A stretch of DNA of 64,000 nt from Escallonia rubra (Eukaryota > Streptophyta > Magnoliopsida > Escalloniales > Escalloniaceae), in the NCBI GenBank assembly GCA_033065855.1, contig JAVXUO010001937.1, positions 1 through 64,000 on the forward strand, read 5' to 3'. How positions within the stretch are numbered: position 1 is the first letter of the stretch; each line of letters begins with the position of its first letter. This document shows, one piece after another, positions 10,248-21,291 of this stretch. Below the pieces are notes generated by a model, which worked only from the letters and a program-made list of their open reading frames with translations, was not told the DNA's origin and searched no databases. The position numbers and the translations under genes are program-made.

Positions 10248-12409
10248 GTACATCTGCTGTAGCATGAGTCGATCTTTTTGTCAGCCTTTTTGTGTCTCAA
10301 TGATGGCGGGAGAGTCATATCATAACGTGTGACTCAAAAAAATGTTGAATAAATAATTTTTTTCTGATTCTCAAAAAAATTAAAAAATGTTATAGTAGTT
10401 TTAATAACAAAAAATTATATTAAAAGTTTTTTATTTATTAAAATAAATTTAATATTTTTCGTGACAACAAATGTACGGCGATGATCAGACGTTCCTAGTC
10501 CGCACGTATTATATCCAAAAAATTCTTACAGAAAGAGCTGGTGCAAAGAAAGAGCTGGTGATGAGATGGAATCATGATTGGGCTAAACGAATCTCGAGGC
10601 ATCATGGGGTTGGCCCACCTGACGTTGGATTGTTTGCCAATTGCTGCCCACTACCTCCCCCACTCCCCGCCACTGGGCTTTCACATTGAAATGATTGGCT
10701 TGCATAACCATGTCAGCATGCATGCTAATTACACTTTTGGTCCTTGATGTATGAGGATAAGTTTTCAATGGTCCTTGTTTTTCCATTTTCTCTTTTGTTG
10801 ATCCTCACTTCCGTTGTATTCTTGGTCTTTTTACGTCAATAAAAACACAGAGTTAAGCTGCACGTACCAATTTTTCAAAGGGTAAAAGAGGTAGATTCGG
10901 TGCATATAGCACATTGGTGAGAGAAAAAATAGAAAATCTATACTGAGTTGACTCACCTTCGATCACACATTCGTGGGGTTCACCAAAATTTGGATTTTTC
11001 CTTTACTTCATTCCGGCCCTCCAATATAATGCACCACACTCATCAACTTAGCTTAGATAGACAAAAACATGTACACACGCATACATCAACAGTTAAGACC
11101 TAATCCCTTATAATGAAACCCCAACTCTAGTTACAATATCTATCAAAATCGGAGGTAAAAGAACTGTAAAATCTTCACCTAGAGGTCTTTGCTGAAACCT
11201 TTTCGTCACTTCTTGCCACAATGGTCATATGTCAGGATGAGTGTCGCTGATGGCCGACGAGCAATAAACATCTTGCGGCTTCGAGGCAAGCCGTCGATGC
11301 AGGAAGTCAATATAAAGGATGAGGAAAAGTAAGTATGAGGGCATAGACCATTTAAAATGCATCATCAAACTTGAAGGCCTAAATATGTAATTATTATTCT
11401 AACATTCACTTTGTGTGACTAACCACGTAACACGAGAGTTTTAACATGCATGTTGTACCAATATCCGAAATACTTTTCAATTTTCAATATTGGCATTTAA
11501 ATTGGTTATCACAGACAAAAAAGCGTCACTAAAATTTGAAAAACTTCTTTACGAAACTTATGTGACAGAAGCAAAGTACGATAGTTAAATTCCATTGATA
11601 CCAGAGTTTCTTTTGTTATGTTTTTTTTTTTGAAGAACAATATCTTGAGTGAGACAAAAGAAGTAAAAGCACAAATTGAAGAGAGTATGCAGTGTGCATG
11701 AGTATGCGTGCAAAGAGTTAGTATTTGTTTTGTAATTGGGATCTGTGTAGTTACCTAAAATTAAAATAACGATTTGGTAGGACCCAAATAGAATGTACCA
11801 TATTCCGGAGTATCCTGGATTATACTAGTGAATATGGAGACCTTGTGCATGATTTTATTATATTACTATTACTATATGGTCCACTTCTTACCTGTTTCCT
11901 GTTTGAAGGCATGGATGAACAGGTTCAGGATAGCAATCTCCATCTATAAAAAAAACATTGGTAGGGTTGCCTATTTCCAGATTTTTATCCATCCAATGGG
12001 TTCAAAGTAACGAATATGTGCCCAAGATGCCTTATTATGAGGCAATTGAATAGAGAGCCAAGAGAGATCTTGAAACTGTTCCTCAATTAATACTAGGGTT
12101 GTTGGCACTAGCAGTGCTTGTTTAATTTAAAAAAGCACGTTAACAAACATTTGATTTATATAAATAATGAAAGATGCATAAAGTGGGAAAAGTTTATCAC
12201 AAAGATCAAGAGGACGGGAGCAGTAGAACTGTTAATAATTTGTTTTGGGTGGATTAGTTGGAATAATGGGTGAAGAAGAAGTTTAAGTTGTAGTGTGGTG
12301 GAGCGGTTATTTGTTCAATCTCAAAAAAAAATTCGACGGATTTTCAATACCGACTCTGGTTAATTTTTTCTTATAGGCTTCACTGTATTGATGCTTTCAT
12401 ATGTCTAGC

Positions 12410-12560
12410 AGACGTTGAGATCTAAATCTCACATTGGGAAAACATAATTAAAACGTCAATGTATGAGTCTTGCGAGCATTGTTGTCGATTAGTTTTAGGT
12501 CGAATACCTTCACAACATACAGGTGGTAAGCTATAAGCCACGGATGCCTGCAATAGCAAC
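12410..12560. repeat. Dispersed repeat fragment (LTR-like cassette)
   Basis: The phrases GACGTTGAGATCTAAATCTC, then ATGAGTCTTGCGAG, then a TTGTCGATTAG-like run recur in the same order, diverged, at about 23244-23345 (AACGTTGAGATATAAATTTT, ATAAGTCTTGTGAG, TTGTCAATTAA). This order suggests fragments of one retroelement family. Borders are not resolved. Confidence 0.4.
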
Positions 12561-13618
12561 CCTTTAAGGCAGTATCGCGTACAGTGATCAAGTCATGTTC
12601 CGAAAACAAGTCAGACTTCTTGACTGTAAACTTACCCCTGTGGTTAATTTTGCATAAGAAAGATCGTTTTGTCCAGCTCTATTACCAAACCTTGCCTGAC
12701 TTGATGGCTCAACTATACTCTGCTTTGATAAAAGTCACGTACACTTTGCATTATAACTTTGGTGTCCGGTTCGAATTTGATACGTTCCTCTTTTATGAAA
12801 ACTTTGAACATGCTTGTGTTAGAAAATTTTGGTCATGTATACTTTTCGAAAAAAGTTAACTACCAACACATGTATAGAACGAGACCGAAAAGAAACTCAC
12901 CAACTGCTTCGCTGAACTAGTAGATTCAGCTACCACGTATTGAACTTCTCCTTCAATTATCCTTACTCCTCCCATAACCCAGTAGAACGGATTCCAAGCT
13001 TGCCTCCGAAAATACTAGCTTTCACAAAGCTATATTATGAGAGAGAGAGAGAGATTGTTTTGGATGCACCACCAAAAAATGTTATTATGCCTAGTACTTA
13101 TATTACTATGTTTAATCTTTCTCTCTCTTAATTTGGTCACGATAAAAGCTAGGATGGAGTACTTATCGGTTTCCTTTTCAAACTACAATAGAGTTTTAGT
13201 CATTATGTTATCTCGTAACCTTATTCAATGCCTATTAATTTCAATTAACACCAGTAAATAACTGTCATTGCACTTTAATTCAAAAACTTTGGCTTATGAC
13301 CTTATTACTATTATTTGTGGAATCTTCCTCTACAGGATATTCGTACGGATCTCCAAATCAATTAACTGTAGTTTTCAAAATTATAACTAATCATCATGTG
13401 CCCGATTTATAACCTTAATCATTTTTAATGTAATAAATCAATCAACCTCCTAGTAATAGACCTTACCAAAAGACTTGGCCAAGTTTCATCATCAATAACA
13501 AATTAAACTTAAGCGAATATCGTATTCTAAATAATAAAACATACTTCATGAAAATAGATAACATTTTCAACATCGCTGGCACGCTCAACTTGATACTCGA
13601 TGTATTCATCATTATAGG

Positions 13619-14723
13619 TAGAGGTGTCAAAAGGGCCGGGCGGCCCGCGGGCTGGCCCGACCCGGCCCGGGCTGGCCCGGCCCCGTCCATGAACAGTAGC
13701 GGCCCTGCACAAGCGGGCTTGGGGCCTGGGCCTGGACCAGGCCTTCAGATTCTGCGAAAAAGCCCGGCCCGAAAATGGCCCGGGTTTGGCCCGGCCCGGT
13801 TCTGGCCCGGTTTTGGCCCGGTCTGCGGCCCGGGTTTGGCCCGGTTTTGCTGATTTTTTTACGAAAGCTGCTCCTACACATTGTTTTAATTCATAATGCC
13901 ATTTTTCCCCTCTTGTTCTCCTTTAAGAATTCCTTATAACTTCATTCATAAAAAGAAATGTTAGTTCTACATGAGAAGTTTGTAAGGTGCAACTGCCATA
14001 GCTGGGTGGCAAAGCTTAAGTTTTATTTTTATTCTGTGTTTGCATTTAGGCCATTTCCTTTAAGGTCTACTAGTGGCTAGCAGATGATGGGTGGGTGGCC
14101 TGCCTTAATTTGTACACTTTTAGGTTGCCATCTTGGGCAAACAGCCCACTCTGTTGTGTGAAATTAGCATGAATATTTCAATACAGAATGGCCACGAAGT
14201 TTGGCTGCCATCCCGTGTGTAGGGAGTTCACTTTTGGCTGCCAAACTTCAACAGTTAACTATACAATCTTTTACCACCAATTGATCAGTTATTGGCTGGG
14301 ATTTTAGCAAGCAAAAGCTAGAAACAATCAACCACCTCTTATCCAACTAACAAAAAGAATGATGCCCAAATAAATATGTATATACATACATACATATATA
14401 TGTATATTACTTATAATGAAATAAAAGGATAAAGATTAGGTTCGTTAAATTGTGAATATTGCCTAGAGATGAAATTTAAAATTGAATAACAAGAAAAAAA
14501 AGAAAAAAAAAAAAAAAAAGGGCCCGGGCCCGGCCCAAGCCCGGCCCTAGATATTGGGCCTAGGGCCAGGGCCTGGACTGGGCCTAGGTTTGTCTTCGGC
14601 AGACCCGGCCCGGCCCGGCCCGGTTGGCGGCCCCACTGGCCCGGCCCGGCCCCGGCCCGGCCCCACAGCAGGCCCGATGGGCTTGGGCTGGGCCGGCCCA
14701 AGCCCGGCCCTTTGACACCTCTA
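13619..14723. mobile_element. hAT-type element with perfect 8-bp target duplication
   Basis: ATTATAGG occurs on both sides (13611-13618 and 14724-14731), the 8-bp duplication of the hAT superfamily. The left end is TAGAGGTGTCAAAAGGGCC and the right end, inverted, is TAGAGGTGTCAAAGGGCC, the usual plant hAT terminus. About 200 bp of GGCCCGG-rich subterminal repeats follow each end and fold onto each other. The 0.6-kb interior is AT-rich and non-coding, with an A-rich run near 14493-14519. It is non-autonomous. Confidence 0.93.
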
Positions 14724-16015
14724 ATTATAGGTTGATATATTAACCTCACTCAGTGAAATATCTAAGCCATTTACATTTTGTATTCGAGTTCATCACTATC
14801 TCAAATTACAGTTTTAAGATGTTATAGTGAAAAATATTTAATTAGACGGCAACTCACAATAAAATATTATTCATTTTGATCCCGTCCGATGCATAAACTA
14901 ATGCACTATTGCATAACCTGAAATCTTCACTTTCTAGTCAAGAACCAGTTCATGAAGCCAATTTTCCTAAAATTAATCTAAGGTTCTTAACATAGTTATT
15001 TTATTATATATCTATTAAATAATTTGTGTCTTTCACGTATAAATATTTCTATACACATAAATCATATTACTTGTAGGGATAAGAGAATAACATACATAAC
15101 CAATTAACAAAAGGTAGAGCTTTACAGTATTATAAAATAAAAAAAATTAGGAAAATTGCATAGAATACCCATGTGGTTTTTTTTTTGGTTAAAATACCCC
15201 TGTGGTTTGGACTTGTTAAAAAGACCCATTGAGTTACAAAAGTTGCAAATTAAATGACCCCCTGTGGTGCCCATTTTGTTGCAACTATTAGAGAAATCAT
15301 CTAAGTTGACAGGGTGCGAAATTCACTCTTTTAAATGGTACGTCTAGTAGAAGTTAATACATTAAAAAGACTGCCCTCCCTTCCTTTTTCTCTCTTACTC
15401 AAGTCCCAATTTTTTCTTCAATCCAACCAAAACCTAACTCTAGCCACCAACCTCACCAGCCAAAACCATAGTCGCCTCCCTCACAACCAAAACCATAGTC
15501 GCCACCTTTATCGACCCCCATCCACCACCACCACCGTCACCACCACTTTTTGCCACCACCTAGCCCCTTACGCCTACAATTCCGCCAGCCTTGACCACCT
15601 ACCAAGAACCATGTGCCGCTAACCCTTTCATCAACGCGAGCCACGTGCGTCGCCGCCACCTGCCGCTTCCACCCATCGCAAACCCTGCATGGACGGAGCT
15701 GATCCAAAATATGGGATACTAGAGTTAGGCATGGCAATTCATCAACGTTACTATGCCAATTTCACTACAAGAAAAGAGGGAATTAGCGACGGACTTTTAG
15801 CGACGGACTAAATTCCGTCGCTAAAAGTCGTTTCAGAGACGGAAATAACCGTCGGTAAAAGTCCGTCGGTAAAACTATTTAACAACGGAATTATTCCGTC
15901 GGTAAACACACCCGTCGGTGAAAGTAGGGTTTTCCCGACGGACTTTAACCGACGGGTGTGTTCCGTCGGTAAAAGACTTAAAAAGATCAGATCCCCTTTC
16001 TTTTCTTTCTCCCGT

Positions 16016-16044
16016 TGCTCTCTCTCTCTTTCTTTCTCCCGTTG

Positions 16045-16079
<35 letters not shown>

Positions 16080-16080
16080 A
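16016..16080. repeat. Pyrimidine tract with (CT)n
   Basis: Two CCCGTTGCTCTCTCTCTCTTT-like units are followed by about 12 CT dinucleotides, near the left end of the CACTA element. Confidence 0.85.
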
Positions 16081-16159
16081 CCGGCGATATTCCTTCTGTC
16101 GCCATCCCCGTCAACCTAGCCCCGGACGGAATAGAGCCTGCCACCGCCACTGCTGCCAA

Positions 16160-16390
16160 TCTTCAAAACCGAAGGACCGCCGCCACCACTGCCGCGCTGC
16201 CACCACTGTCGCGCTGCCACCACTGCCGATCTGCCGCAACCACTGCCGCGCTGCCACCACCGTCGCGCCGCCACCACCCCCGCGCCGCCACCACTGTCGC
16301 GCCGCCACCACTGCCGATCTGCCGCAACCACTGCCGCGCTGCCACCACTGTCGCGCCGCCACCACTGCCGGTCTGCCACCACTGTCTGCG
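16160..16390. repeat. Degenerate CCACCACTG/CCGCGCTG triplet repeat
   Basis: The stretch is made of reiterated GCCACCACTG, TCGCGCTG and CCGATCTGCCGCAA units. Frames on both strands remain open because of the triplet periodicity, so I treat those frames as artefacts. It lies in the left part of the CACTA element. Confidence 0.7.
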
Positions 16391-16807
16391 ACGGGTATGG
16401 GCTTTTATCCAGAATACCTGTTGTTGCCGTGTGGGCTGAAAGTCTTAGCCTAACTATCAAATACTTTCCGGCCTCTACTTTCAATGTCTAACGTGGGTCA
16501 CCATAAGGCCCAATCTGTTTCTTACTGTAACTTATTTGGTTGTTGGTCTTCGAAATTTTGTTATTCGGGTAGCAGTAGTATATTTGTAGCACCCTTAGTA
16601 TATGCTTCAAGGTTAAACAAAGGTTAATTGCCTTGTCGGTGTATGTAGATGCATGCAACCGTAGGATCCCTCTTGTGGACTTAGTAGAAGAATCTACGCA
16701 ATCCCTTGACTGGCCGGCCCATTGAAGTCATTTGGGATGTCTCAGTATATTCCCCGACAAAGTCACAATATTCACGCATGATATCGTCATAAATAATTCG
16801 TTCTTAA

Positions 16808-16881
16808 AAGTTGAAAATTTGACGAAGAAGTATGAAATGAAGCATTGAAAATTTGACGAAGAAGTATGAAATGAAGCATTG
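16808..16881. repeat. Direct tandem duplication (period about 35 bp)
   Basis: TTGAAAATTTGACGAAGAAG followed by TATGAAATGAAGCA occurs twice in direct succession inside the CACTA element. Confidence 0.85.
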
Positions 16882-17103
16882 AAGCAATGTCATAAGTGGG
16901 AACCACGTACACTCGAGTCCGACTTTTGTTACACTTTTATCTTTGTTGACGAGATATGATAGGTGGTTACCGTTAATGACGTTCGAAAAACTCCCGTAGC
17001 GAATAAAAATAAGAAATCTTCTGAAGTAAAAAATGGCTGCATAGGCCAGCTCTCTCTCTCAGTACTAAGTCAAGGCTTGGAGAAGTATTTGTTCTTTCTA
17101 ACT

Positions 17104-17165
17104 GCACCCTAAATCCTAAACCCTAAACCCTAAACCCTAAACCCTAAACCCTAAACCCTAAACCA
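17104..17165. repeat. Interstitial telomere-type repeat (CCCTAAA)n
   Basis: Seven or so uninterrupted CCCTAAA units, the Arabidopsis-type plant telomere repeat, lie inside the CACTA element and pass directly into a degenerate array that shares the CCCTAAA word. Confidence 0.95.
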
Positions 17166-17950
17166 ACCGAACCCTAAATTGAACTAATTGAACCCTAAAT
17201 TGAATGCCTCAAATCAACCGAACCCTAAATTGAATCAATAGAACCCCCTAATTGAACCCTAAATTGAAGTAATTGAACCCTAAAATGAATGCCCTAATTG
17301 AATCGAATCCTAAATTAAACTAATTGAACCACTAATTAAACCCTAAATTGATTGCCCCAAACCAACCGAACCCTAATTGAACCCCAAATTGAACCCCCTA
17401 ATCCAACCGAACCCTAAATTGAACTAATTGAACCCTAAATTGAATGCCTCAAATCAACCGAACCCTAAATTGAATCAATAGAACCCCCTAATTGAACCCT
17501 AAATTGAACTAATTGAACCCTAAATTGAATGCCCTAATTGAATCGAATCCTAAATTAAACTAATTAAACCCCTAATTAAACCCTAAATTGATTGCCCCAA
17601 TCTAACCGAACCCTAATTGAACCCCAAATTGAATGCCCTAATCCAACCGAACCCTAAATTGAACTAATTGAACCCTAAATTGAATGCCTCAAATCAACCG
17701 AACCCTAAATTGAATCAATAGAACCCCCTAATTGAACCGAACCCTAAATTGAACTAATTGAATCCTAAATTTAATGCCTCAAATCAACCGAACCCTAAAT
17801 TGAATCAATAGAACCCCCTAATTGTACCTAAATTGAAGTAATTGAACCCTAAATTGAATGCCCTAATCGAACCGAACCCTAAATGAAATTAATTGAACCC
17901 TAAATTGAATGCCCTAATACAATCGAACCCTAAATTGAAATAATTCAAGC
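17160..17950. repeat. Degenerate CCCTAAATTGAA array with higher-order period near 240 bp
   Basis: Short units such as GAACCCTAAATTGAA and TAATTGAACCC are repeated in groups. A larger block starting with CCAACCGAACCCTAAATTGA at about 17404 and 17644 repeats nearly unchanged, giving a higher-order period of about 240 bp. It probably grew from the adjoining telomere-type tract. No coding content. Confidence 0.85.
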
Positions 17951-18379
17951 GCATCGGATATGTGAATTTTGAACATTTTTTCCCATTTGAACATTGATCA
18001 TTTGTTTGATAATTTTAGGTTGTTAATTGTGCGTTTTAGAATTGTGATTATTGATCGATGATTTTAGGTTATTAGCTGTGCATTTGAAGTAATTGCGATT
18101 ATGAATTGATGATTTTAGGTTGTTAATTGATGATTTTAGATTGTTAAATTGTGCATTGAGCATTTGAGATATTGAGATTATTGACGGAGGATGGGACCCA
18201 ATTGGATTGAATGTGTGATTTTTGTTAATTTTTATTGCATTGAGCATTTGAGAATTGAGATTGTTGACGGAGGATGGGACCCTATTGGATTGAGATACCT
18301 GTTAGTTAGCGCAGACACGGACACCACGTCTGATCGACGGTGTCCGACATTTAGAAAACAAATTAACGTATGCCGATGT

Positions 18380-18520
18380 GTCTGGAGGTGCATGTCGGTG
18401 GGCATCGGACACGTGTCCGGAGGCGTCGGACAGGTGTCCAAAGGCGTCGGACACGTGTCGGTATGTGTCGGACACGTGTCCGGAGGTGTCAGACACTTGT
18501 ATCGGACACCATATCGACAC
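18380..18520. repeat. GTCGGACACGTGTC tandem repeats
   Basis: Short units built on GTCGGACACGTGTCCGGAGG occur at least five times. Each carries a CACGTG palindrome within GACACGTGTC. The block lies inside the CACTA element between two satellite-like arrays. Confidence 0.8.
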
Positions 18521-18639
18521 CCTATATGAGGTGTCGGAATTGAGGTTGTTGAATGTGCATTAAATTTAGGTTAGTTAGGTTAATGCGACATTTTTAGCAT
18601 GCACCCCCTGGAATCTAATCGTGGCTCCAGCGCTGGCTA

Positions 18640-19460
18640 TAATTAGCCCTAATTAGTCCTGATTAACAATATTTTAGTAAATCAATTAACCCTAATTAGC
18701 TCTAACGAGCCTAATTAGTTTTAATTAACCCTAAGAACCTGATGAAATTCAAATTAGCTGTAATTACCTCAAATTAGCCCAAATGAACCCAATTATGCGC
18801 ATATTGATTGTAGTTAGCCTAATTAGTCATAATTTGCACTAACATAACCCAATTACGCCAAACTAGCGCTAGTTAGGACTAATCAACACTACTCGGCACC
18901 ATCAAAACCCTAATTAGGACTAAATAACCCTAATTAGTCCTAATCAACCCTAATTAGCTATAATTATTCGAAACTAGCCCTCATTAACATTAATTAGCTC
19001 TAACATAACCCAATTAAGCCTAATTAGCCCTAATTAGGACTAATCATCACTACTCGGCACAATTAAACCCTAATTAGTCATAATCAACCCTAATTAGCTA
19101 TAATTATCCGAAACTAGCCCTCATTAACATTAATTAGCCCTAACATAACCCAATTAAGCCTAATTAGGACTAATCAGCACTACTCGGCACAATTAAACCC
19201 TAATTAGGACTACATAACTCTAATTAGTCATAATCAACCCTAGTCAGCTATAATCATCCGAAACTATCCCTCATTAACATTAATTAGCCCTAACATAACC
19301 CAATTAAGCCCAATTAGCCCTAATTAGGACTAATCATCACTACTCGGCACAATTAAACCCTAATTAGGACTAAATAACCCTAATTAGTCCTAATCAACTC
19401 TAATCAGCTATAATTAATAATCGTGTCTTGTTCCCTAATAACCCAGTTAGCCCTAATTAG
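18640..19460. repeat. CCCTAATTAG satellite-like array
   Basis: The unit AACCCTAATTAG and its partner GGACTAATCA(G/T)CACTA alternate. A higher-order block including TACTCGGCAC and CCGAAACTA recurs at about 18890, 19050, 19170 and 19345, a spacing of roughly 120-175 bp. Non-coding, within the CACTA element. Confidence 0.85.
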
Positions 19461-19994
19461 CCCTTGTACATCCCATAATTACTCCATGTTGCCCAGAGAT
19501 GGTTCAATTACTCGTTGTTTACAAACCCTGCCTTCTTTATATTAATTGTTGTTTTGAGAAGTCCATTGGCAACGAGATGGTTCAACTCGTTGCCAACGAG
19601 TTCTATTTAATGTGGAATTGATAACATATGCAACGATCATTCTGCAGTTTTGATATTTCGAAAAGATTCTTGCATATCTTATCAATTTCTGAACACATGC
19701 ATGCATAAAAACCCTTAGTTCCCGTTCAAAGGTACTCATTACAAAGTAACGAGTCCCACGAAGAAGAGGGCGACAAGGATAGTGATGAAGATGATTCGCA
19801 AACTGAAAATGATTGACTTGTAATGTTGTAACATCACGGGAAAAATGTAGTAACATTTTAGAACTTGGTGTTTATTGATGTGTTTTTGCACATCCGTTCA
19901 TATATATATATATATAGTGCCGATGATGATTTATGCCTAAATTATTGTTTTTCACGTGTTAATGTCTTTGTATATAATCTATATGAAGTCAGAT

Positions 19995-21291
19995 ATGGAT
20001 AGGATACGGGCTATTCGTGGCCGGGCTGGACGCCGAGCTGCTTCCTCCCCAGTTAGTCCCACCTCGTCATTGCCTACTGATGACGAGGCACAGAGTGATC
20101 GCGGACAGCCATCGGGGGCCCAGCCCCAGCCGTCGCCGTCACCGTCGCCCCAGCCCCAGCCATTGCCGTCGCCCCAGCCGTCTCCATCTTCCGTGGGTTC
20201 TACCTCAGGTATAGTTGATAACGGTGTTTCGTACATTTTCGCTAGCCTTATATTTGAACTGTATTAATGTCTGTGTTTTGTAGGAGCTCGACGAGGCCGT
20301 GGTCCGACACGCGGGGTACGCATCGACCCCCAGCGTAAACAGAGAGTTACGCTCACGCAGGAGGGCCTGTAAGTACTAAAAATATCACCTCATGCCTTAT
20401 GTTTAAAATTTTTGGGTGTTAATTTATATTTGAACTGTATTAATTAATTTAATTACTTCTTTGGCAGGATCCTGGAGAATATGGCGAGGACGAAGATCGG
20501 CGTTCTTGTGAAGGGCCGATTCTTCGAGCCACGCCTGTACTGGAAGGACTGGGATGCCGCTGCGAGGGAGGCCTTATGGGAGGAGTGGCTGGTACGGTGA
20601 AGTATTTTTTTCAGCGTTAGTAAATGTTAAATTACAGTTTGTTTTATGTTGTTAATTTGTGTTATTGAATGCATTACAGGAGGGGTTCACGTTTGATACG
20701 CCTGAGCAGCAGGGACTGGGGCAGCAGGCTTTCTTTGCCTACATCGGCAAGAATTACCGGCGATGGCTCCACGATGCACGGGACCGGGCGAAGAAGGCGC
20801 TGCCCGCGGGTGCCCCGATGACGGACATGACGAAATATCCCCCACATTGGATATCTCACCGTGTATGGGGGGAGATGATAGATCGGTGGGCTGCGGATCC
20901 AGGTTGGGACGCCAAGAGTAAGAGCGGGGCTGAGAACAGACAGAACAGAGATCCGACGCACACGGGGGGGTCGGTGCCACACGACATCGTCCGACATATG
21001 AACGCGGTCGAGCACCCGGATCTAGAGGAGGATGAGGTCATAGCTCTGACCTATACTCAGACGCACGTGCGGAAGAAGGACAAGGACGAGACGCACCAGG
21101 CGGGCGACTATATTTCAGATATTGCCCGGCGGATCGATGTGAGTCAATTTATTTAAGTTAATGTTTTTTATTTCTATCCTCGATGTCTGTTTCGTTAATT
21201 AATGCCCTAACATATCGTTAAACCACTATTTTTGCAGGTCTCGTATGAACAGCTAAGGGGGTCCGTCCGGACAGCCATCAGCGTCCACTAG
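19995..21291 (+). pseudogene. CACTA TNPA-like gene (plant En/Spm Transposase_24 type), frameshifted
   Basis: Exons 19995-20208, 20284-20368, 20468-20591, 20680-21138 and 21238 onward join in frame with GT-AG borders. The product starts MDRIRAIRGRAGRR and has a Pro/Ser/Gln low-complexity stretch near residues 40-70. It then carries the plant En/Spm region with FFEPRLYWKDWD, YRRWLHDARDRAKK, YPPHWISHRVWGEMIDRW and THTGGSVPH (about residues 115-260). The last exon meets a TAG at 21289. The +1 frame at the G-run at 21256-21261 stays open and continues a plausible C-terminus (GALKRWLDTPEVVNR, LNEEDIERIA), so a one-base change probably broke the gene. Members of this family bind subterminal repeats of CACTA elements. 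Confidence 0.8.

Larger units (their letters stand above)
9800..13610. other. Long AT-rich intergenic region
   Basis: No gene could be supported. Details seen: a perfect 13-bp inverted repeat with a 4-nt loop at 10218-10247; ordinary AT-rich sequence elsewhere; and a repeat shared with 23235-23460 near 12410-12560. The longest frame (12584-12859, 91 codons) shows no recognisable motif. Confidence 0.4.

Noticed and set aside
13463..13881. Gly/Pro/Ala/Arg-rich frames on both strands
   Set aside because: Translations of GGCCCGG repeats at the end of the hAT element.
15875..16484. Frames up to 173 codons on both strands with repeated HHCRAATT- or AARQWW-like words
   Set aside because: Triplet-periodic repeat inside the CACTA element keeps several frames open at once, with no conserved domain.
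17104..17165. A true chromosome end
   Set aside because: The telomere-type tract is short, internal to a transposon and followed by about 47 kb of ordinary sequence.
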